64,000 nucleotides of DNA, from NCBI RefSeq assembly GCF_026241895.1, contig NZ_JAPJIV010000001.1, positions 62,001 through 126,000 on the forward strand, read 5' to 3'. Numbering within the stretch: position 1 is the stretch's first letter; the number at the start of each line of letters is the position of its first letter. Position numbers and translations under genes: made by a program. Below, one piece after another: positions 16,492 to 26,367 of the stretch. The notes under the pieces were generated by a model. The model did no database searches. It saw only the letters and a list, made by a program, of their open reading frames with translations, and was not told the DNA's origin. The DNA is from Pseudomonas sp. RIT-562. GTDB taxonomy: Bacteria; Pseudomonadota; Gammaproteobacteria; Pseudomonadales; Pseudomonadaceae.

Positions 16492-17403
16492 ATGTTTGTC
16501 CAGATTCTAGGTTCCGCCGCCGGCGGTGGTTTCCCCCAGTGGAACTGCAACTGCGCGAACTGCGCAGGCTTTCGCGACGGCAGCCTGAGGGCAACCGCGC
16601 GCACCCAATCGTCCATCGCAATTTCCGATGACGGCATCAACTGGGTCCTGTGCAATGCCTCGCCGGACATCCGCGCCCAGCTCCAGAGCTTCGCCCCGAT
16701 GCAGCCGGGCCGCGCGCTGCGCGATACGGGCATCAGCGCGATCATCCTGATGGACAGCCAGATCGACCACACCACCGGCCTGCTTAGCCTGCGCGAGGGT
16801 TGCCCGCATCAGGTGTGGTGCACGGACATGGTCCATGAAGACCTGAGCACCGGCTTTCCGCTGTTTACCATGCTGACCCACTGGAACGGCGGATTGAGCT
16901 GGAACCGCATCGAGCTCGACCACAGCTTCAGCATCCCTTCCAGCCCGAACCTGCGCTTTACCCCACTGCCGTTGCGCAGTGCTGCACCGCCTTATTCGCC
17001 ACACCGCTTCGACCCGCATCCGGGTGACAATATCGGCCTGATCGTCGAAGACCTGAACACTGGCGGCAAGCTGTTCTACGCGCCTGGCCTGGGCAAGGTC
17101 GATGCGCCGTTGCTGGAGATCATGGCTGCCAGTGATTGTGTGTTGGTGGATGGGACGATGTGGGATGACGACGAGATGCAGCGCCGTGGCGTCGGCACGC
17201 GCACCGGTCGGGAAATGGGCCATCTGGCGCAAAATGGCCCTGGCGGCATGCTCGAAGTGCTGGAGCAGTTGCCCGATCAACGCAAGGTGCTTATCCACAT
17301 CAACAACACCAATCCGATTCTTGATGAGGATTCGCTGGAGCGCGCAGAGCTGGTTCGGCGCGGGGTTGAAGTCGCTTATGACGGCATGAGTATTGTGCTG
17401 TAG
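16492..17403 (+). CDS. pqqB: PqqB, metallo-hydrolase-fold hydroxylase of PQQ synthesis
   Basis: The 303-aa protein has the metallo-beta-lactamase-like fold of PqqB, with an early zinc knuckle CNCANC, the IDHTTGLL metal segment and the conserved [12 protein letters not shown] near the end. It acts after peptide cross-linking, hydroxylating the tyrosine-derived ring. The start ATG has AGGAGC upstream. Full length and strongly conserved throughout. It is followed by an unusually long REP-filled spacer before pqqC. Confidence 0.95.
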   Translation: MFVQILGSAAGGGFPQWNCNCANCAGFRDGSLRATARTQSSIAISDDGINWVLCNASPDIRAQLQSFAPMQPGRALRDTGISAIILMDSQIDHTTGLLSLREGCPHQVWCTDMVHEDLSTGFPLFTMLTHWNGGLSWNRIELDHSFSIPSSPNLRFTPLPLRSAAPPYSPHRFDPHPGDNIGLIVEDLNTGGKLFYAPGLGKVDAPLLEIMAASDCVLVDGTMWDDDEMQRRGVGTRTGREMGHLAQNGPGGMLEVLEQLPDQRKVLIHINNTNPILDEDSLERAELVRRGVEVAYDGMSIVL

Positions 17404-17413
17404 CTGATGACCC

Positions 17414-17582
17414 CATCGCGGGCAAGCCTTGCTCCCACAGTGGAAGAACAAGGCTTGCCTCTGACAGTGTCACCAAAACTGTGGGAGCAAGGCTTGTCTC
17501 TCACAGGGTCACAAACTGTGGGAGAAAGGCTTGCCCCTGACTGTGTCACCAAAACTGTGGGAGCAAGGCTTGCCCGCGATGA
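17414..17582. repeat. REP cluster inside the pqq operon (five half-units)
   Basis: One inverted REP copy is followed by four direct copies of a GTGGGAGCAAGGCTTG-type core, spaced by short stretches containing GTGTCACCAAAACT, TCACAAACT or similar. The block fills the pqqB-pqqC gap. Hairpins from it could alter stability of the operon mRNA. Confidence 0.9.
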
Positions 17583-17619
17583 GGCCAGACCAGTCACTAC
17601 CGAACTGCAGAGAACCAAA

Positions 17620-18372
17620 ATGACTGACATTCCGATGTCCCCCACCGAATTCGAAGCCACCCTGCGCGCCAAAGGTGCGTACTACCACATCTACCACCCC
17701 TACCACGTGGCAATGTACGAAGGCCGCGCCAGCCGCGAGCAGATCCAGGGCTGGGTCGCCAACCGCTTCTACTACCAGGTGAACATCCCCCTGAAAGATG
17801 CGGCGATCCTCGCCAACTGCCCGGATCGCGAGATCCGCCGCGAGTGGATTCAACGCTTGCTCGACCACGACGGCGCTCCCGGCGAAGACGGCGGGATCGA
17901 AGCCTGGCTGCGCCTGGGTCAGGCAGTGGGCCTCGACCCGGATCAGCTGCGCTCCCAGGAACTGGTGCTGCCTGGCGTGCGCTTTGCCGTGGACGCTTAC
18001 GTCAATTTCGCCCGCCGAGCCAGTTGGCAGGAAGCCGCCAGCAGCTCATTGACTGAACTGTTCGCGCCGCAGATCCACCAGTCACGCCTCGATAGCTGGC
18101 CGCAGCATTACCCGTGGATCGACCCTGCCGGCTACGAATATTTCCGCACCCGCCTGGGCCAGGCACGCCGCGATGTCGAGCACGGGCTGGCCATTACCCT
18201 GCAGCACTACACGACGCGGGAAGGCCAGGAGCGCATGCTGGAAATTCTCCAGTTCAAACTGGACATTCTTTGGAGCATGCTCGATGCCATGAGCATGGCC
18301 TACGAACTGAACCGCCCGCCGTATCACAGCGTGACCGCACAACGGGTCTGGCATAAAGGAATCATCTTATGA
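17620..18372 (+). CDS. pqqC: PqqC, pyrroloquinoline-quinone synthase
   Basis: The 250-aa protein catalyses the last ring closure and eight-electron oxidation of PQQ synthesis, without a cofactor. Conserved blocks such as [38 protein letters not shown] and [17 protein letters not shown] are all present. I start at the ATG giving the family's normal length. The frame stays open 71 codons further up through the REP cluster, but without a ribosome site. Its stop overlaps the pqqD start by 4 bases. Confidence 0.96.
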   Translation: MTDIPMSPTEFEATLRAKGAYYHIYHPYHVAMYEGRASREQIQGWVANRFYYQVNIPLKDAAILANCPDREIRREWIQRLLDHDGAPGEDGGIEAWLRLGQAVGLDPDQLRSQELVLPGVRFAVDAYVNFARRASWQEAASSSLTELFAPQIHQSRLDSWPQHYPWIDPAGYEYFRTRLGQARRDVEHGLAITLQHYTTREGQERMLEILQFKLDILWSMLDAMSMAYELNRPPYHSVTAQRVWHKGIIL

Positions 18373-18644
18373 GTTTTGATCGCAGCAAGACCCCCACCTG
18401 GCGTCCGGGCTACCGTTTCCAGTACGAACCGGCGCAGAAAGGCCACGTGCTGCTTTACCCCGAAGGCATGATCAAACTCAACGACAGCGCTGCGCTGATC
18501 GGCGGCCTGATCGACGGCGAGCGCAACGTGGCGACGATTATCGCCGAACTGGATGCAAAGTTTCCCGGCGTGCCCGAGCTCAGTGACGACATTGAGCAAT
18601 TCATGGAGGTTGCCCGTGCTCAGCACTGGATCGAACTTGCCTGA
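18369..18644 (+). CDS. pqqD: PqqD, PqqA-binding chaperone
   Basis: The 91-aa protein has the winged-helix-like PqqD (RRE) fold, with conserved [26 protein letters not shown]. It binds PqqA and presents it to PqqE. It overlaps the pqqC stop by ATGA, and its 3' end carries the ribosome site GGAGG of pqqE. Translation of C, D and E therefore looks coupled. Confidence 0.95.
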   Translation: MSFDRSKTPTWRPGYRFQYEPAQKGHVLLYPEGMIKLNDSAALIGGLIDGERNVATIIAELDAKFPGVPELSDDIEQFMEVARAQHWIELA

Positions 18645-19791
18645 CAACGTGTCAGGCGAGTTACCGCCCAAGCCAGAAATCGGCCTGCCACTCTGGCTCC
18701 TGGCCGAGCTGACCTATCGCTGCCCGCTGCAATGCCCTTACTGCTCCAATCCCCTGGATTTCGCCGAGCAAGGCAAAGAGTTGAGCACCGAACAGTGGAT
18801 CAAGGTATTTCGCGAGGCCCGGGAAATGGGCGCCGCGCAGTTGGGCTTTTCCGGTGGTGAACCCCTGGTGCGCCAGGACCTCGCCGAGCTGATTGCCGAA
18901 GCACGGAAACTGGGGTTCTATACCAACCTGATCACCTCTGGCATCGGCCTTACCGAACAGAAAATCAGCGACTTCAAGAAAGCCGGGCTGGATCACATCC
19001 AGATCAGTTTCCAGGCCAGCGACGAGCAGGTGAACAACTTGCTCGCCGGCTCGAAAAAGGCCTTCGCGCAGAAGCTGGAAATGGCTCGGGCCGTGAAAGC
19101 CCACGGCTACCCGATGGTGCTTAACTTCGTGACCCATCGGCACAACATCGACAAGATCGACCGCATCATCGAGCTGTGCATCGCCCTCGAGGCAGATTTC
19201 GTCGAACTCGCGACCTGCCAATTCTATGGCTGGGCGCAGCTCAATCGGGTCGGACTGTTGCCGACCAAGGAACAACTGGTACGCGCCGAGCGTATTACCA
19301 ACGAATACCGCGCGAAACTGGAAGCCGAAGGGCACCCCTGCAAGCTGATCTTCGTCACACCGGACTACTACGAAGAACGCCCGAAAGCCTGCATGACCGG
19401 CTGGGGCAGTATCTTCCTCACGGTCACTCCGGACGGCACCGCCCTGCCTTGTCATGGCGCGAGACAAATGCCGGTACAGTTTCCCAACGTGCGCGATCAC
19501 AGCATGCAGCACATCTGGTATGACTCGTTCGGCTTCAACCGATTCCGCGGTTACGACTGGATGCCCGAGCCATGCCGCTCGTGCGATGAAAAAGAAAAGG
19601 ACTTTGGCGGCTGCCGCTGCCAGGCCTTCATGCTCACCGGGGATGCGGCCAACGCCGACCCGGTTTGCAGCAAGTCGCAACATCACGGCGTGATTCTCCA
19701 GGCCCGCGAAGAAGCCGAGCACGCGACCCAGACCATTGAACAACTGGCCTTTCGCAATGAACGAAACTCACGCCTCATCGCCAAAAGCTGA
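18616..19791 (+). CDS. pqqE: PqqE, radical SAM peptide cross-linking enzyme
   Basis: The 391-aa protein has the radical SAM cysteines C36, C40 and C43 (RCPLQCPYC) and a C-terminal SPASM domain with many cysteines ([26 protein letters not shown]). It forms the carbon-carbon bond between Glu and Tyr of PqqA. I choose the GTG at 18616 because GGAGG stands 6 bases before it; this overlaps pqqD by 29 bases. A GTG at 18649, right after the pqqD stop, would give 380 aa but lacks a ribosome site. Confidence 0.94.
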   Translation: MLSTGSNLPDNVSGELPPKPEIGLPLWLLAELTYRCPLQCPYCSNPLDFAEQGKELSTEQWIKVFREAREMGAAQLGFSGGEPLVRQDLAELIAEARKLGFYTNLITSGIGLTEQKISDFKKAGLDHIQISFQASDEQVNNLLAGSKKAFAQKLEMARAVKAHGYPMVLNFVTHRHNIDKIDRIIELCIALEADFVELATCQFYGWAQLNRVGLLPTKEQLVRAERITNEYRAKLEAEGHPCKLIFVTPDYYEERPKACMTGWGSIFLTVTPDGTALPCHGARQMPVQFPNVRDHSMQHIWYDSFGFNRFRGYDWMPEPCRSCDEKEKDFGGCRCQAFMLTGDAANADPVCSKSQHHGVILQAREEAEHATQTIEQLAFRNERNSRLIAKS

Positions 19792-21580
19792 GCCATTCAG
19801 CGCCGCCAAAGCCGTCGCCGCCGGGGTCGATTTTGCAGAGCTGCAGCTCGGTCTCCAGGGTTTGTTCTGGAACGAATACCGCCCTGAAGACGGCGCATGC
19901 CGCATCTGGCATTGGCGCGACGGCCAGGCACGCTGCCTGACCCCTTCCGGGTTCAGCGTGCGCAGCCGAGTCTACGAATATGGTGGCGGCGCGTTCTGCC
20001 TGACGGGTGACGGAATCGTTTTTGTCAACGAGGTCGATCAGCAGATGTATCGACAGGCACTCGCCGGTGAGCCCGTGGCGCTGACTTCTGGGGAATGCCG
20101 TTACGGTGACCTGCAATTCGCCGATGGTCAGGTTCTGGCCGTTGAGGAAAACCATGACCAGCATCGCCTGGTGGCCATCGATGTGGCCGACGGCACCCGT
20201 CACCTGCTGGCCGAAGGTGCCGACTTCTACGCCGCACCGACCCTGAGCAAGGACTCCCGACGCCTGGCGTGGATCGAATGGAGCCGCCCGCATCAACCCT
20301 GGACTGCGACCCGACTGATGGTCGCCGAACGCGGCAGCGGCGGCGCTTTCGCCAGCCCGCGCTGCGTGGCCGGCGACGGCAACCAGGAATCCATTCAGCA
20401 GCCTCGCTTCGATTCCAGTGGACGCTTGTTGTGCCTCACCGACCGCGCCGGTTACTGGCAGCCTTGGGCCGAGTCCGATAATGGACTGCGCGCTCTGCCG
20501 TCAGCAGCAGCCGACCATGGTCCCGCGCCATGGCAACTCGGTGGTTGTACCTGGCTGCCTCTGGGTGGCAACAGCTACCTGGCTAGCTGGACCGAAGAAG
20601 GCTTTGGCAAATTGCGCCTGACCGGCCAGCTGGATGAAGATTTCACCGGCGACTACAGCCGCTTCCGTCATCTCGCTCTCGATGAACAATTCATCTACTG
20701 CATCGCCGCCTCGCCAATCAGCCCCTCGGCCGTCATTGCCATCGATCGCGGCAGTCGCGAAGTCGAGGTGCTGGCGGGAGGCGTCGCGCCGCTACCTGCC
20801 GAACAGATCAGCGTTGCGCAAACTTTGCGATACCCCAGCGGCTCGGGTGAAGCTCATGGCTTCTTCTATCCCGCGATGACCAGGGAAGCAAAACCGCCGC
20901 TGGTGGTTTTCATCCACGGCGGCCCGACCTCTGCCTGTTATCCGATGCTCGATCCGCGAATCCAGTATTGGACGCAACGCGGCTTTGCCGTGGCCGATCT
21001 GAATTACCGTGGCAGCAGTGGTTATGGCCGGGCGTATCGCCAGGCGCTGCATCTGAGCTGGGGTGAAGTGGATGTCGAAGACGCCTGTGCCGTGGTTGCC
21101 CATCTGGCAGGCAGCGGTCTGATTGACGGTGACCAGGCGTTCATCCGCGGCGGCAGCGCCGGCGGCTACACCACCCTATGCGCGCTGGCTTTCCACCAGG
21201 TGTTCCGTGCCGGTGCCAGCCTCTACGGCGTCAGCGACCCCGTGGCGCTTGCTCGCGCGACTCACAAGTTCGAAGGTGACTACCTGGATTGGCTGATCGG
21301 CGATCCCCTGCAGGATGCCGAACGATATGCCGCACGAACCCCGTTGCTGCATGCGAGCAACATCCGTGTACCGATGATTTTCTTCCAGGGCGAACTGGAT
21401 GCCGTGGTGGTGCCGCAGCAAACCCGTGACATGGTCAAGGCGTTGCAGGACAACGGCATTACGGTTGAAGCGCATTACTACCCGGACGAACGCCATGGTT
21501 TTCGCAAGGCGAGTAACCAGGCGCATGCGCTGGAACAGGAATGGCTGTTTTACCGGCGGGTCATGGAGCTGGATAACTAA
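19757..21580 (+). CDS. S9-family prolyl oligopeptidase-like peptidase of the pqq operon
   Basis: The 607-aa protein combines an N-terminal beta-propeller with a C-terminal alpha/beta-hydrolase domain. The catalytic serine is Ser467 in GGSAGG; the acid is in GELDAVVVP and the histidine in DERHGF. It overlaps the pqqE end by 35 bases and is part of the operon. In several fluorescent pseudomonads a gene like this is counted as an additional pqq gene, probably degrading the processed PqqA remnants, but this is not proven by sequence. No signal peptide is visible, so it should be cytoplasmic. Confidence 0.88.
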   Translation: MNETHASSPKAEPFSAAKAVAAGVDFAELQLGLQGLFWNEYRPEDGACRIWHWRDGQARCLTPSGFSVRSRVYEYGGGAFCLTGDGIVFVNEVDQQMYRQALAGEPVALTSGECRYGDLQFADGQVLAVEENHDQHRLVAIDVADGTRHLLAEGADFYAAPTLSKDSRRLAWIEWSRPHQPWTATRLMVAERGSGGAFASPRCVAGDGNQESIQQPRFDSSGRLLCLTDRAGYWQPWAESDNGLRALPSAAADHGPAPWQLGGCTWLPLGGNSYLASWTEEGFGKLRLTGQLDEDFTGDYSRFRHLALDEQFIYCIAASPISPSAVIAIDRGSREVEVLAGGVAPLPAEQISVAQTLRYPSGSGEAHGFFYPAMTREAKPPLVVFIHGGPTSACYPMLDPRIQYWTQRGFAVADLNYRGSSGYGRAYRQALHLSWGEVDVEDACAVVAHLAGSGLIDGDQAFIRGGSAGGYTTLCALAFHQVFRAGASLYGVSDPVALARATHKFEGDYLDWLIGDPLQDAERYAARTPLLHASNIRVPMIFFQGELDAVVVPQQTRDMVKALQDNGITVEAHYYPDERHGFRKASNQAHALEQEWLFYRRVMELDN

Positions 21581-21595
21581 AAACGCAGCAGCTGC

Positions 21596-21645
21596 ATCGC
21601 CAGCAGGCTAGCTCCTACAGGGAGCGAGCCTGCTCCGGGCGGCGT
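21596..21645. repeat. REP-like palindrome after the pqq operon
   Basis: GCCAGCAGGCTAGCTCC followed by TACAGG and GAGCGAGCCTGC forms an imperfect inverted repeat of the REP type; it may end or protect the operon transcript. Confidence 0.6.
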
Positions 21646-21679
21646 TCCGACGATAGCGGTCTACCTGGCGCAACAAATT

Positions 21680-21838
21680 TCAACGCTTGGCGATGATATA
21701 AACCGCATGCACGATCCCCGGGATGTACCCGCACAACGTCAGCAGAATGTTCAGCCAGAACGCCCCGCCGAAACCAACCTGCAGGAACACACCCAGTGGC
21801 GGCAACAGAATGGCGATGATGATTCGAATGAAATCCAT
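21680..21838 (-). CDS. Pmp3/YqaE-family membrane protein
   Basis: This 52-aa protein begins MDFIRIIIAILLPPLGVFLQ and continues FGGAFWLNILLTLCGYIPGIVHAVYIIAKR. That is the Pmp3/UPF0057 signature: two membrane helices with PPLGVF in the first loop and GxIPGxxHAxY in the second. Members modulate membrane potential and stress response in yeast and plants; the bacterial role is unclear. GGAGC stands 6 bases before the ATG. It lies between the pqq operon and the aminotransferase-like gene on the minus strand. The longer overlapping frames here are shadows. Confidence 0.92.
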   Translation of the reverse strand: MDFIRIIIAILLPPLGVFLQVGFGGAFWLNILLTLCGYIPGIVHAVYIIAKR

Positions 21839-21952
21839 GGGTCAGCTCCTGATTGAAGTAGGCTCCTGTGAGCCACACACCTAATCGACCCGCGCCGTTC
21901 GTCAGGGTTCACTGATTACACCCCCTACCGCAATCATACGGGCGAAAAAAAA

Positions 21953-21984
21953 CGCCCCACGCCAAAAGAGTCAGGCCTGGGGCG
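21953..21984 (-). terminator. Terminator of the aminotransferase-like gene
   Basis: Arms CGCCCCA and TGGGGCG enclose an 18-base loop, followed on the minus strand by a run of eight T. It lies about 50 bases past the stop of the gene to its right. Confidence 0.75.
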
Positions 21985-22033
21985 ATGCGTTATACCGCGA
22001 GACGGTTCTGAAAATCCTGTGAGGCGAGTCTGC

Positions 22034-23284
22034 TCAGACGGCGATCCCTTTGCGGCACTGCAATTGCGCGGTGCGCACTCGAGCGAAGGCGCGGGCCAGG
22101 CGCAGGAGCATTTCGTCGACATTGGATTTGCTCACCGTGAGTGCCGGGGTAAAGCGCAGGCAAGCGGCTTGCGGGGCCTCGATCAGCAGTCCTTCGTACA
22201 GCGCGGCCTTGACCACGGCCTCGGCGCAATCATCCGACAGGTCCAGCCCCCAGAGCAGCCCTTGACCGCGTAGTTCGCCATGGCCGTAGCGATGAGCCAG
22301 GCGCGCCAGGCCTTCGCGCAGGTGTTGGCCGACGGTGTCGACATGTTCGAGAAACCCCCTGTCTTGCAGCGCATCCAGTACCGCCAGGCCCGCCGCCGTC
22401 ATCAAGGCATTACCATGGTGGGTCCCCGAGAGCTCACCAAGGTCGAAAACGCAGGCCCTGCCCCGGGCGAGTAACGCTGCCAGCGGCACACCACCGCCCA
22501 AACCGTCGCCGAGCACGACGATATCGGCTCGTACCCCGTAGGACTGTTCCGCGAGTATCTGCCCGCATCGGCCGATACCGGTCTGCAATTCATTGAGGAT
22601 CAGCAGGATGCCAAGTTCGCGGCACAGCCGTTCGACACCCTTGAGGTAATGCCCAGCGGCCGGAATGACGCCGGCCTGGCTCTGAATCGGCTCAAGCATG
22701 ATCGCCACTGTGCGAGCATCGACCGCCGCATGCAGGGCCGCAAGGTCGTTGAAAGGAACGTGGCTGAACGTCGAACCGTCCGACGCCGAAATCGTGGCGA
22801 GACTACGACCATCGCACGCGTTGCTGGCAACGATGATCCGCGAGGCGCCGGCGCGATGTCGCTGGCCCCATTTACGCGCCAGCTTGATTGCCGCTTCGCA
22901 GGCCTCACTGCCGGAGTTGAGCAAGTACGCCTGGTCACTGCCGGTGAGGTGGCACAGCCGCTCGGCGAGGCTGAGCATGCCGCGATTGTGCAAGGCAAAA
23001 CCTGGGTTGATCAGCGTCCGCGCCTGCTCGGCAATGGCATCTACCAATACCGAAGGGCTATGCCCAAGGCTGTTGGCACCACTTCCCTGGGAGAAATCCA
23101 GATAGGCACGGTCGGCACTGTCCCACAGCCAGGAACCCTGACCGCGTACGAACACTTGCAGGGGGCGCTCGACGCTGGGCATGAGGAAGTCGCTGGACAG
23201 GTCAGCACCTTTAGAGGGTTGGAAGGCATCCAGGGCCAGATCTTCAAGGTTAGGTGGGCTTCGACGCAAACTGAACAAATTCAT
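22034..23284 (-). CDS. Class-III aminotransferase-like protein lacking catalytic residues
   Basis: The 416-aa protein follows the class-III PLP aminotransferase fold end to end (NSGSEACEAAIKLAR, LEPIQSQAGVIPA, GLGGGVPLAALLA, GNALMTAAGLAVLDAL). However, the Schiff-base lysine expected before GLGGG is Asp260. The aspartate that contacts the PLP ring nitrogen is Asn231 (LLILNELQTGIG). The aromatic-His pair that stacks on the ring is Cys157-Asp158. The codons are unambiguous. It therefore cannot work as a normal transaminase and may be a binding or regulatory protein. An ATG with AGGTGA upstream sets the start. It is divergent from the LysR gene and close to pqq. Confidence 0.85.
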   Translation of the reverse strand: MNLFSLRRSPPNLEDLALDAFQPSKGADLSSDFLMPSVERPLQVFVRGQGSWLWDSADRAYLDFSQGSGANSLGHSPSVLVDAIAEQARTLINPGFALHNRGMLSLAERLCHLTGSDQAYLLNSGSEACEAAIKLARKWGQRHRAGASRIIVASNACDGRSLATISASDGSTFSHVPFNDLAALHAAVDARTVAIMLEPIQSQAGVIPAAGHYLKGVERLCRELGILLILNELQTGIGRCGQILAEQSYGVRADIVVLGDGLGGGVPLAALLARGRACVFDLGELSGTHHGNALMTAAGLAVLDALQDRGFLEHVDTVGQHLREGLARLAHRYGHGELRGQGLLWGLDLSDDCAEAVVKAALYEGLLIEAPQAACLRFTPALTVSKSNVDEMLLRLARAFARVRTAQLQCRKGIAV

Positions 23285-23322
23285 CAGCAATCACCTCGCT
23301 TGAGGTGTTTTGCGCTGCCTAT

Positions 23323-23341
23323 GCAAATGCTTACGACGTAA
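23323..23341. promoter_or_regulatory. Motif GCAAATGCTTAC shared with the palindrome at 24553
   Basis: GCAAATGCTTAC followed by GACGTAA lies in the 169-base divergent gap between the aminotransferase-like gene and the LysR gene. The same 12-mer is the right centre of the 28-base palindrome at 24553-24580, also followed by GACGT. It may be an operator for the LysR protein; this is inference. Confidence 0.4.
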
Positions 23342-23453
23342 TTGGTCTTCATCGCCCACGTTAGCCCTGTAACCCTTCTGAATACAGTTAGACTAGGCGG
23401 ATGCGGGGCGTGCGGCCATTTCGATTTACCAGCAATTTCGATAAGAGTTACTT

Positions 23454-24350
23454 ATGGATTTCAAGCAACTGCGCTATTTCGTCGCGGTGTATGAAGAGGG
23501 TCACGTGGGTCGGGCCGCCGAACGCCTGTCCATTTCCCAGCCGGCGCTGTCACAGCAGATCCGCCACCTTGAGGAAAACCTCGACGTCAGCCTGTTTGAA
23601 CGTACCAGCAAGCGCCTGCTGCCGACCCTGGCCGCGCACACTCTGTACAACCACGCCCTGCCTCTGCTCGACGGACTGCAGCGAGCACGGGAAGCATTGG
23701 GCAATTTCAAGGGCCAGGCATTGCGCACCCTGGCCATCGGGGTACTGCAGACCGTTCACAGCAGCCTGGTGCCGCAGATGCTCGAACGGGTGCGCAAGGC
23801 CCAACCGCACCTGGTGGTGCAAATCTACGAGCTGACGGGCCTGGAAATCGAACGACGCCTGCTTAACGGATCGCTGGATATCGGCATCAGCTACCTGCCG
23901 CCCCGTCAGCCCGGTTTGCACGGGGTGCTGCTGTACGAAGACGAACTGACCCTGGTCATCCCGGCAGATCACCCGCTACGGGAATTCAAGAAAGTCTCGA
24001 TGAGCCAGGCCGCAGAATTGCCGATGTTGTTACTTGGGGAAGAGTTTCAGGTGCGGCAGATCTGGCAGACACAGCTGGCCAACTTGGGACGGCGTCCACA
24101 AGTCCAGGCGGAGCTGAACAATATGGCGGGAATTCTCGACAGCCTGCCCCACACGCGCCTGGCCACAGTACTTCCGGGGCGCTCGCAAAAGGCGCTGGGC
24201 AACGATGAACTGCTGTGGAAACCGCTGACCGAACCGCGGGTGCCGTTGAAAGTGGGGCTGGTGTGTCGCGATGTACAACGTCAACAAGCCTCGCTGGGGT
24301 TGCTGCGAACACTGCTTGAAGAAGTCATCAATGGTCCGGCGGAACGCTAG
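23454..24350 (+). CDS. LysR-family transcriptional regulator
   Basis: The 298-aa protein has the LysR helix-turn-helix at its N-terminus (MDFKQLRYFVAVYEEGHVGRAAERLSISQPALSQQIRHLEE) and the periplasmic-binding-like effector domain from about residue 90. The effector domain resembles the CynR/CatR-like branch. It is divergent from the aminotransferase-like gene, the classical arrangement for control of that gene, and converges with an acyl-CoA dehydrogenase gene. The effector cannot be deduced. Confidence 0.9.
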   Translation: MDFKQLRYFVAVYEEGHVGRAAERLSISQPALSQQIRHLEENLDVSLFERTSKRLLPTLAAHTLYNHALPLLDGLQRAREALGNFKGQALRTLAIGVLQTVHSSLVPQMLERVRKAQPHLVVQIYELTGLEIERRLLNGSLDIGISYLPPRQPGLHGVLLYEDELTLVIPADHPLREFKKVSMSQAAELPMLLLGEEFQVRQIWQTQLANLGRRPQVQAELNNMAGILDSLPHTRLATVLPGRSQKALGNDELLWKPLTEPRVPLKVGLVCRDVQRQQASLGLLRTLLEEVINGPAER

Positions 24351-24386
24351 AGGCGCAGCCCGGCACTTTCTTGCGGGCAAAGAAAA

Positions 24387-24402
24387 CCCCGCCGAAGCGG
24401 GG
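24387..24402. terminator. Bidirectional terminator between LysR and acyl-CoA dehydrogenase genes
   Basis: A CCCCGC/GCGGGG stem with tetraloop CGAA is flanked by AAAA on the left and CTTTG on the right. It lies 36 bases after the LysR stop and can serve both converging genes. Confidence 0.7.
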
Positions 24403-24552
24403 CTTTGCAGACTGTTTCCCTGACATCCATTTCGCTCCGCCGTCCTGGCAGAATCCTACGTGTCCGTGTTGTTGCTTTGCGCTTCCTGCGCGACGTCCAT
24501 GTGAAGTAGATTAGCTCTGGATCCAATTTTCCACTAGGGCAGATCGGCAGCA

Positions 24553-24580
24553 CGTCATGTAAGCAAATGCTTACATGACG
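24553..24580. promoter_or_regulatory. Perfect 28-base palindrome (operator-like)
   Basis: CGTCATGTAAGCA and TGCTTACATGACG are exact inverse complements separated by AA. No T-run follows on either strand, so a protein-binding site is at least as likely as a terminator. It is 9 bases past the acyl-CoA dehydrogenase stop. Confidence 0.5.
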
Positions 24581-24588
24581 TTACATCT

Positions 24589-26367
24589 TTAAAATTGTGC
24601 CGCATCCAGCAGGAACAGCGACTCGCTTCCCGCCTTTACCGAAGCGCTCAACGAATGAATTCGCGGCAGCAGACGGGCGAAGTAGAAGCGCGCAGTACCC
24701 AGTTTGCTGGCGTAGAAATCGTCCTGGGTTTCCTTGCCGAGTGCAGCTTTGGCCATCAGTGCCCACATGTAGGCGTAGGCAACATAACCAAAGGCTTGCA
24801 GGTACTCGACCGATGCAGCGCCGATTTCATTCGGGTTGTTCTTGGCGCGGTCCAGCAGCCAGGCAGTCAACTCGTCGAGTGTGGTCACGGCGTCGTTGAG
24901 CGGCTTGGTGAACTCCGCCAGGTCAGCGCTGGCCGTTGCGGTGAAGTGACGAATCTCGTCGGCAAACAGGTTGTAGAACGCCCCGCCGCTGCCGACGATC
25001 TTGCGCCCGACCAGGTCCAGCGCCTGGATGCCGTTGGTGCCTTCGTAAATCTGGGTGATGCGCACATCACGCACCAGTTGTTCCTGGCCCCACTCACGAA
25101 TGTAGCCGTGGCCGCCGAACACCTGCTGGCCGTGAATGGTGGTTTCCAGGCCGAGATCGGTGAGGAACGCCTTGGCCACCGGGGTTAGCAAGGCCACCAG
25201 GTCTTCCGCGCGCTTGCGGGTGGTGGCGTCTTCGCTGAACTTGGCGGTGTCGAGTTGCATGGCCACGTAGGTGGAGAATGCCCGGCCGCCCTCGTTCGAG
25301 GCTTTCATGGTCAGCAGCATGCGCCGCACGTCCGGGTGGACGATGATCGGGTCAGCCACTTTGTCCTTGTTTTGCGCACCAGTCGGCGAGCGGCTTTGCA
25401 GGCGGTCGCGAGCGTATTCCACAGCGTTCTGGTACGAGCGCTCGCCGGTGGCCAACCCCTGGATGCCGACGCCCAGGCGTTCGTAGTTCATCATGGTGAA
25501 CATCGCAGCCAAGCCCTTGTTAGGCTCGCCGACGAGATAGCCAACAGCTTCATCGAAATTCATCACACAGGTCGCGGAGGCCTGGATGCCCATCTTGTGT
25601 TCGATCGAACCGCAGTTGGCCGGGTTGCGTGCACCCAGGCTGCCGTCGGCATTGACCATGAATTTGGGCACCAGGAACAGCGAAATGCCCTTCGGCCCCG
25701 CCGGTGCGTCCGGCAGTTTGGCCAGCACCAGGTGGATGATGTTTTCGGTCAGGTCGTGTTCGCCACCAGTGATGAAGATCTTGGTGCCGCTGACCTTGTA
25801 GGAGCCGTCGGCCTGAGGCTCGGCTTTGGTGCGGATAATCCCCAGGTCCGTGCCGGCGTGCGGCTCGGTCAGGCACATTGAGCCGGCCCAGATGCCGGCG
25901 TACATGTTCGGCAGGTAGGCGGCTTTCAGCTCTTCGCTGGCGTGGGCGTTGATCGACAGGCAGGCGCCGGCGGTCAGCATCGGGTACAAACCGAACGACA
26001 GGCTGGCGGAGTTGACCATTTCTTCAACTTGCGCGGAAACGGCCTTGGGCATGCCCATGCCGCCGTAGGTCGGATCACCACCGACACCGACCCAACCGCC
26101 TTCGGCGTAAGTCTGATAAGCCTGTGGGAAACCTGCCGGCGTGGTGACAGCACCGTCCGCCCAATGGCAACCCTCTTCGTCGGCCGCACGGCTCAGTGGC
26201 GCGATGCTTTTGCTGGTGACCTTGCCGGCTTCTTCGAGGATGGCCTCTACGGTTTCCGCATCGACGGTGTCGGCCAGTGCAGGCAATTGGGCCCAGAGTT
26301 TGGCGACCTCGAACACTTCATTGAGGACGAAGCGCATATCGCGCAGGGGCGCTTTGTAGTCAGCCAT
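24589..26367 (-). CDS. Acyl-CoA dehydrogenase, long (about 600 aa) type, copy 1
   Basis: The 592-aa flavoprotein has the acyl-CoA dehydrogenase core ([45 protein letters not shown] and substrate contacts) and the catalytic glutamate in YEGTNGIQALDLVGRK. A roughly 130-residue C-terminal extension is typical of this subfamily. It introduces the alpha-beta double bond in fatty acyl-CoA, passing electrons to ETF. The start [13 protein letters not shown] has GAGG upstream. It is one of three paralogs in the window; the chain-length preference cannot be read from sequence. Confidence 0.92.
   Translation of the reverse strand: MADYKAPLRDMRFVLNEVFEVAKLWAQLPALADTVDAETVEAILEEAGKVTSKSIAPLSRAADEEGCHWADGAVTTPAGFPQAYQTYAEGGWVGVGGDPTYGGMGMPKAVSAQVEEMVNSASLSFGLYPMLTAGACLSINAHASEELKAAYLPNMYAGIWAGSMCLTEPHAGTDLGIIRTKAEPQADGSYKVSGTKIFITGGEHDLTENIIHLVLAKLPDAPAGPKGISLFLVPKFMVNADGSLGARNPANCGSIEHKMGIQASATCVMNFDEAVGYLVGEPNKGLAAMFTMMNYERLGVGIQGLATGERSYQNAVEYARDRLQSRSPTGAQNKDKVADPIIVHPDVRRMLLTMKASNEGGRAFSTYVAMQLDTAKFSEDATTRKRAEDLVALLTPVAKAFLTDLGLETTIHGQQVFGGHGYIREWGQEQLVRDVRITQIYEGTNGIQALDLVGRKIVGSGGAFYNLFADEIRHFTATASADLAEFTKPLNDAVTTLDELTAWLLDRAKNNPNEIGAASVEYLQAFGYVAYAYMWALMAKAALGKETQDDFYASKLGTARFYFARLLPRIHSLSASVKAGSESLFLLDAAQF

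Noticed and set aside
17414..17582. CRISPR-like spacing of direct repeats
   Set aside because: The units are REP cores with near-identical short gaps, not unique spacers, and no cas genes are present.
17407..17619. N-terminal extension of PqqC through the REP cluster
   Set aside because: No ribosome site before the ATG at 17407, and the ATG at 17620 gives the family's standard length.
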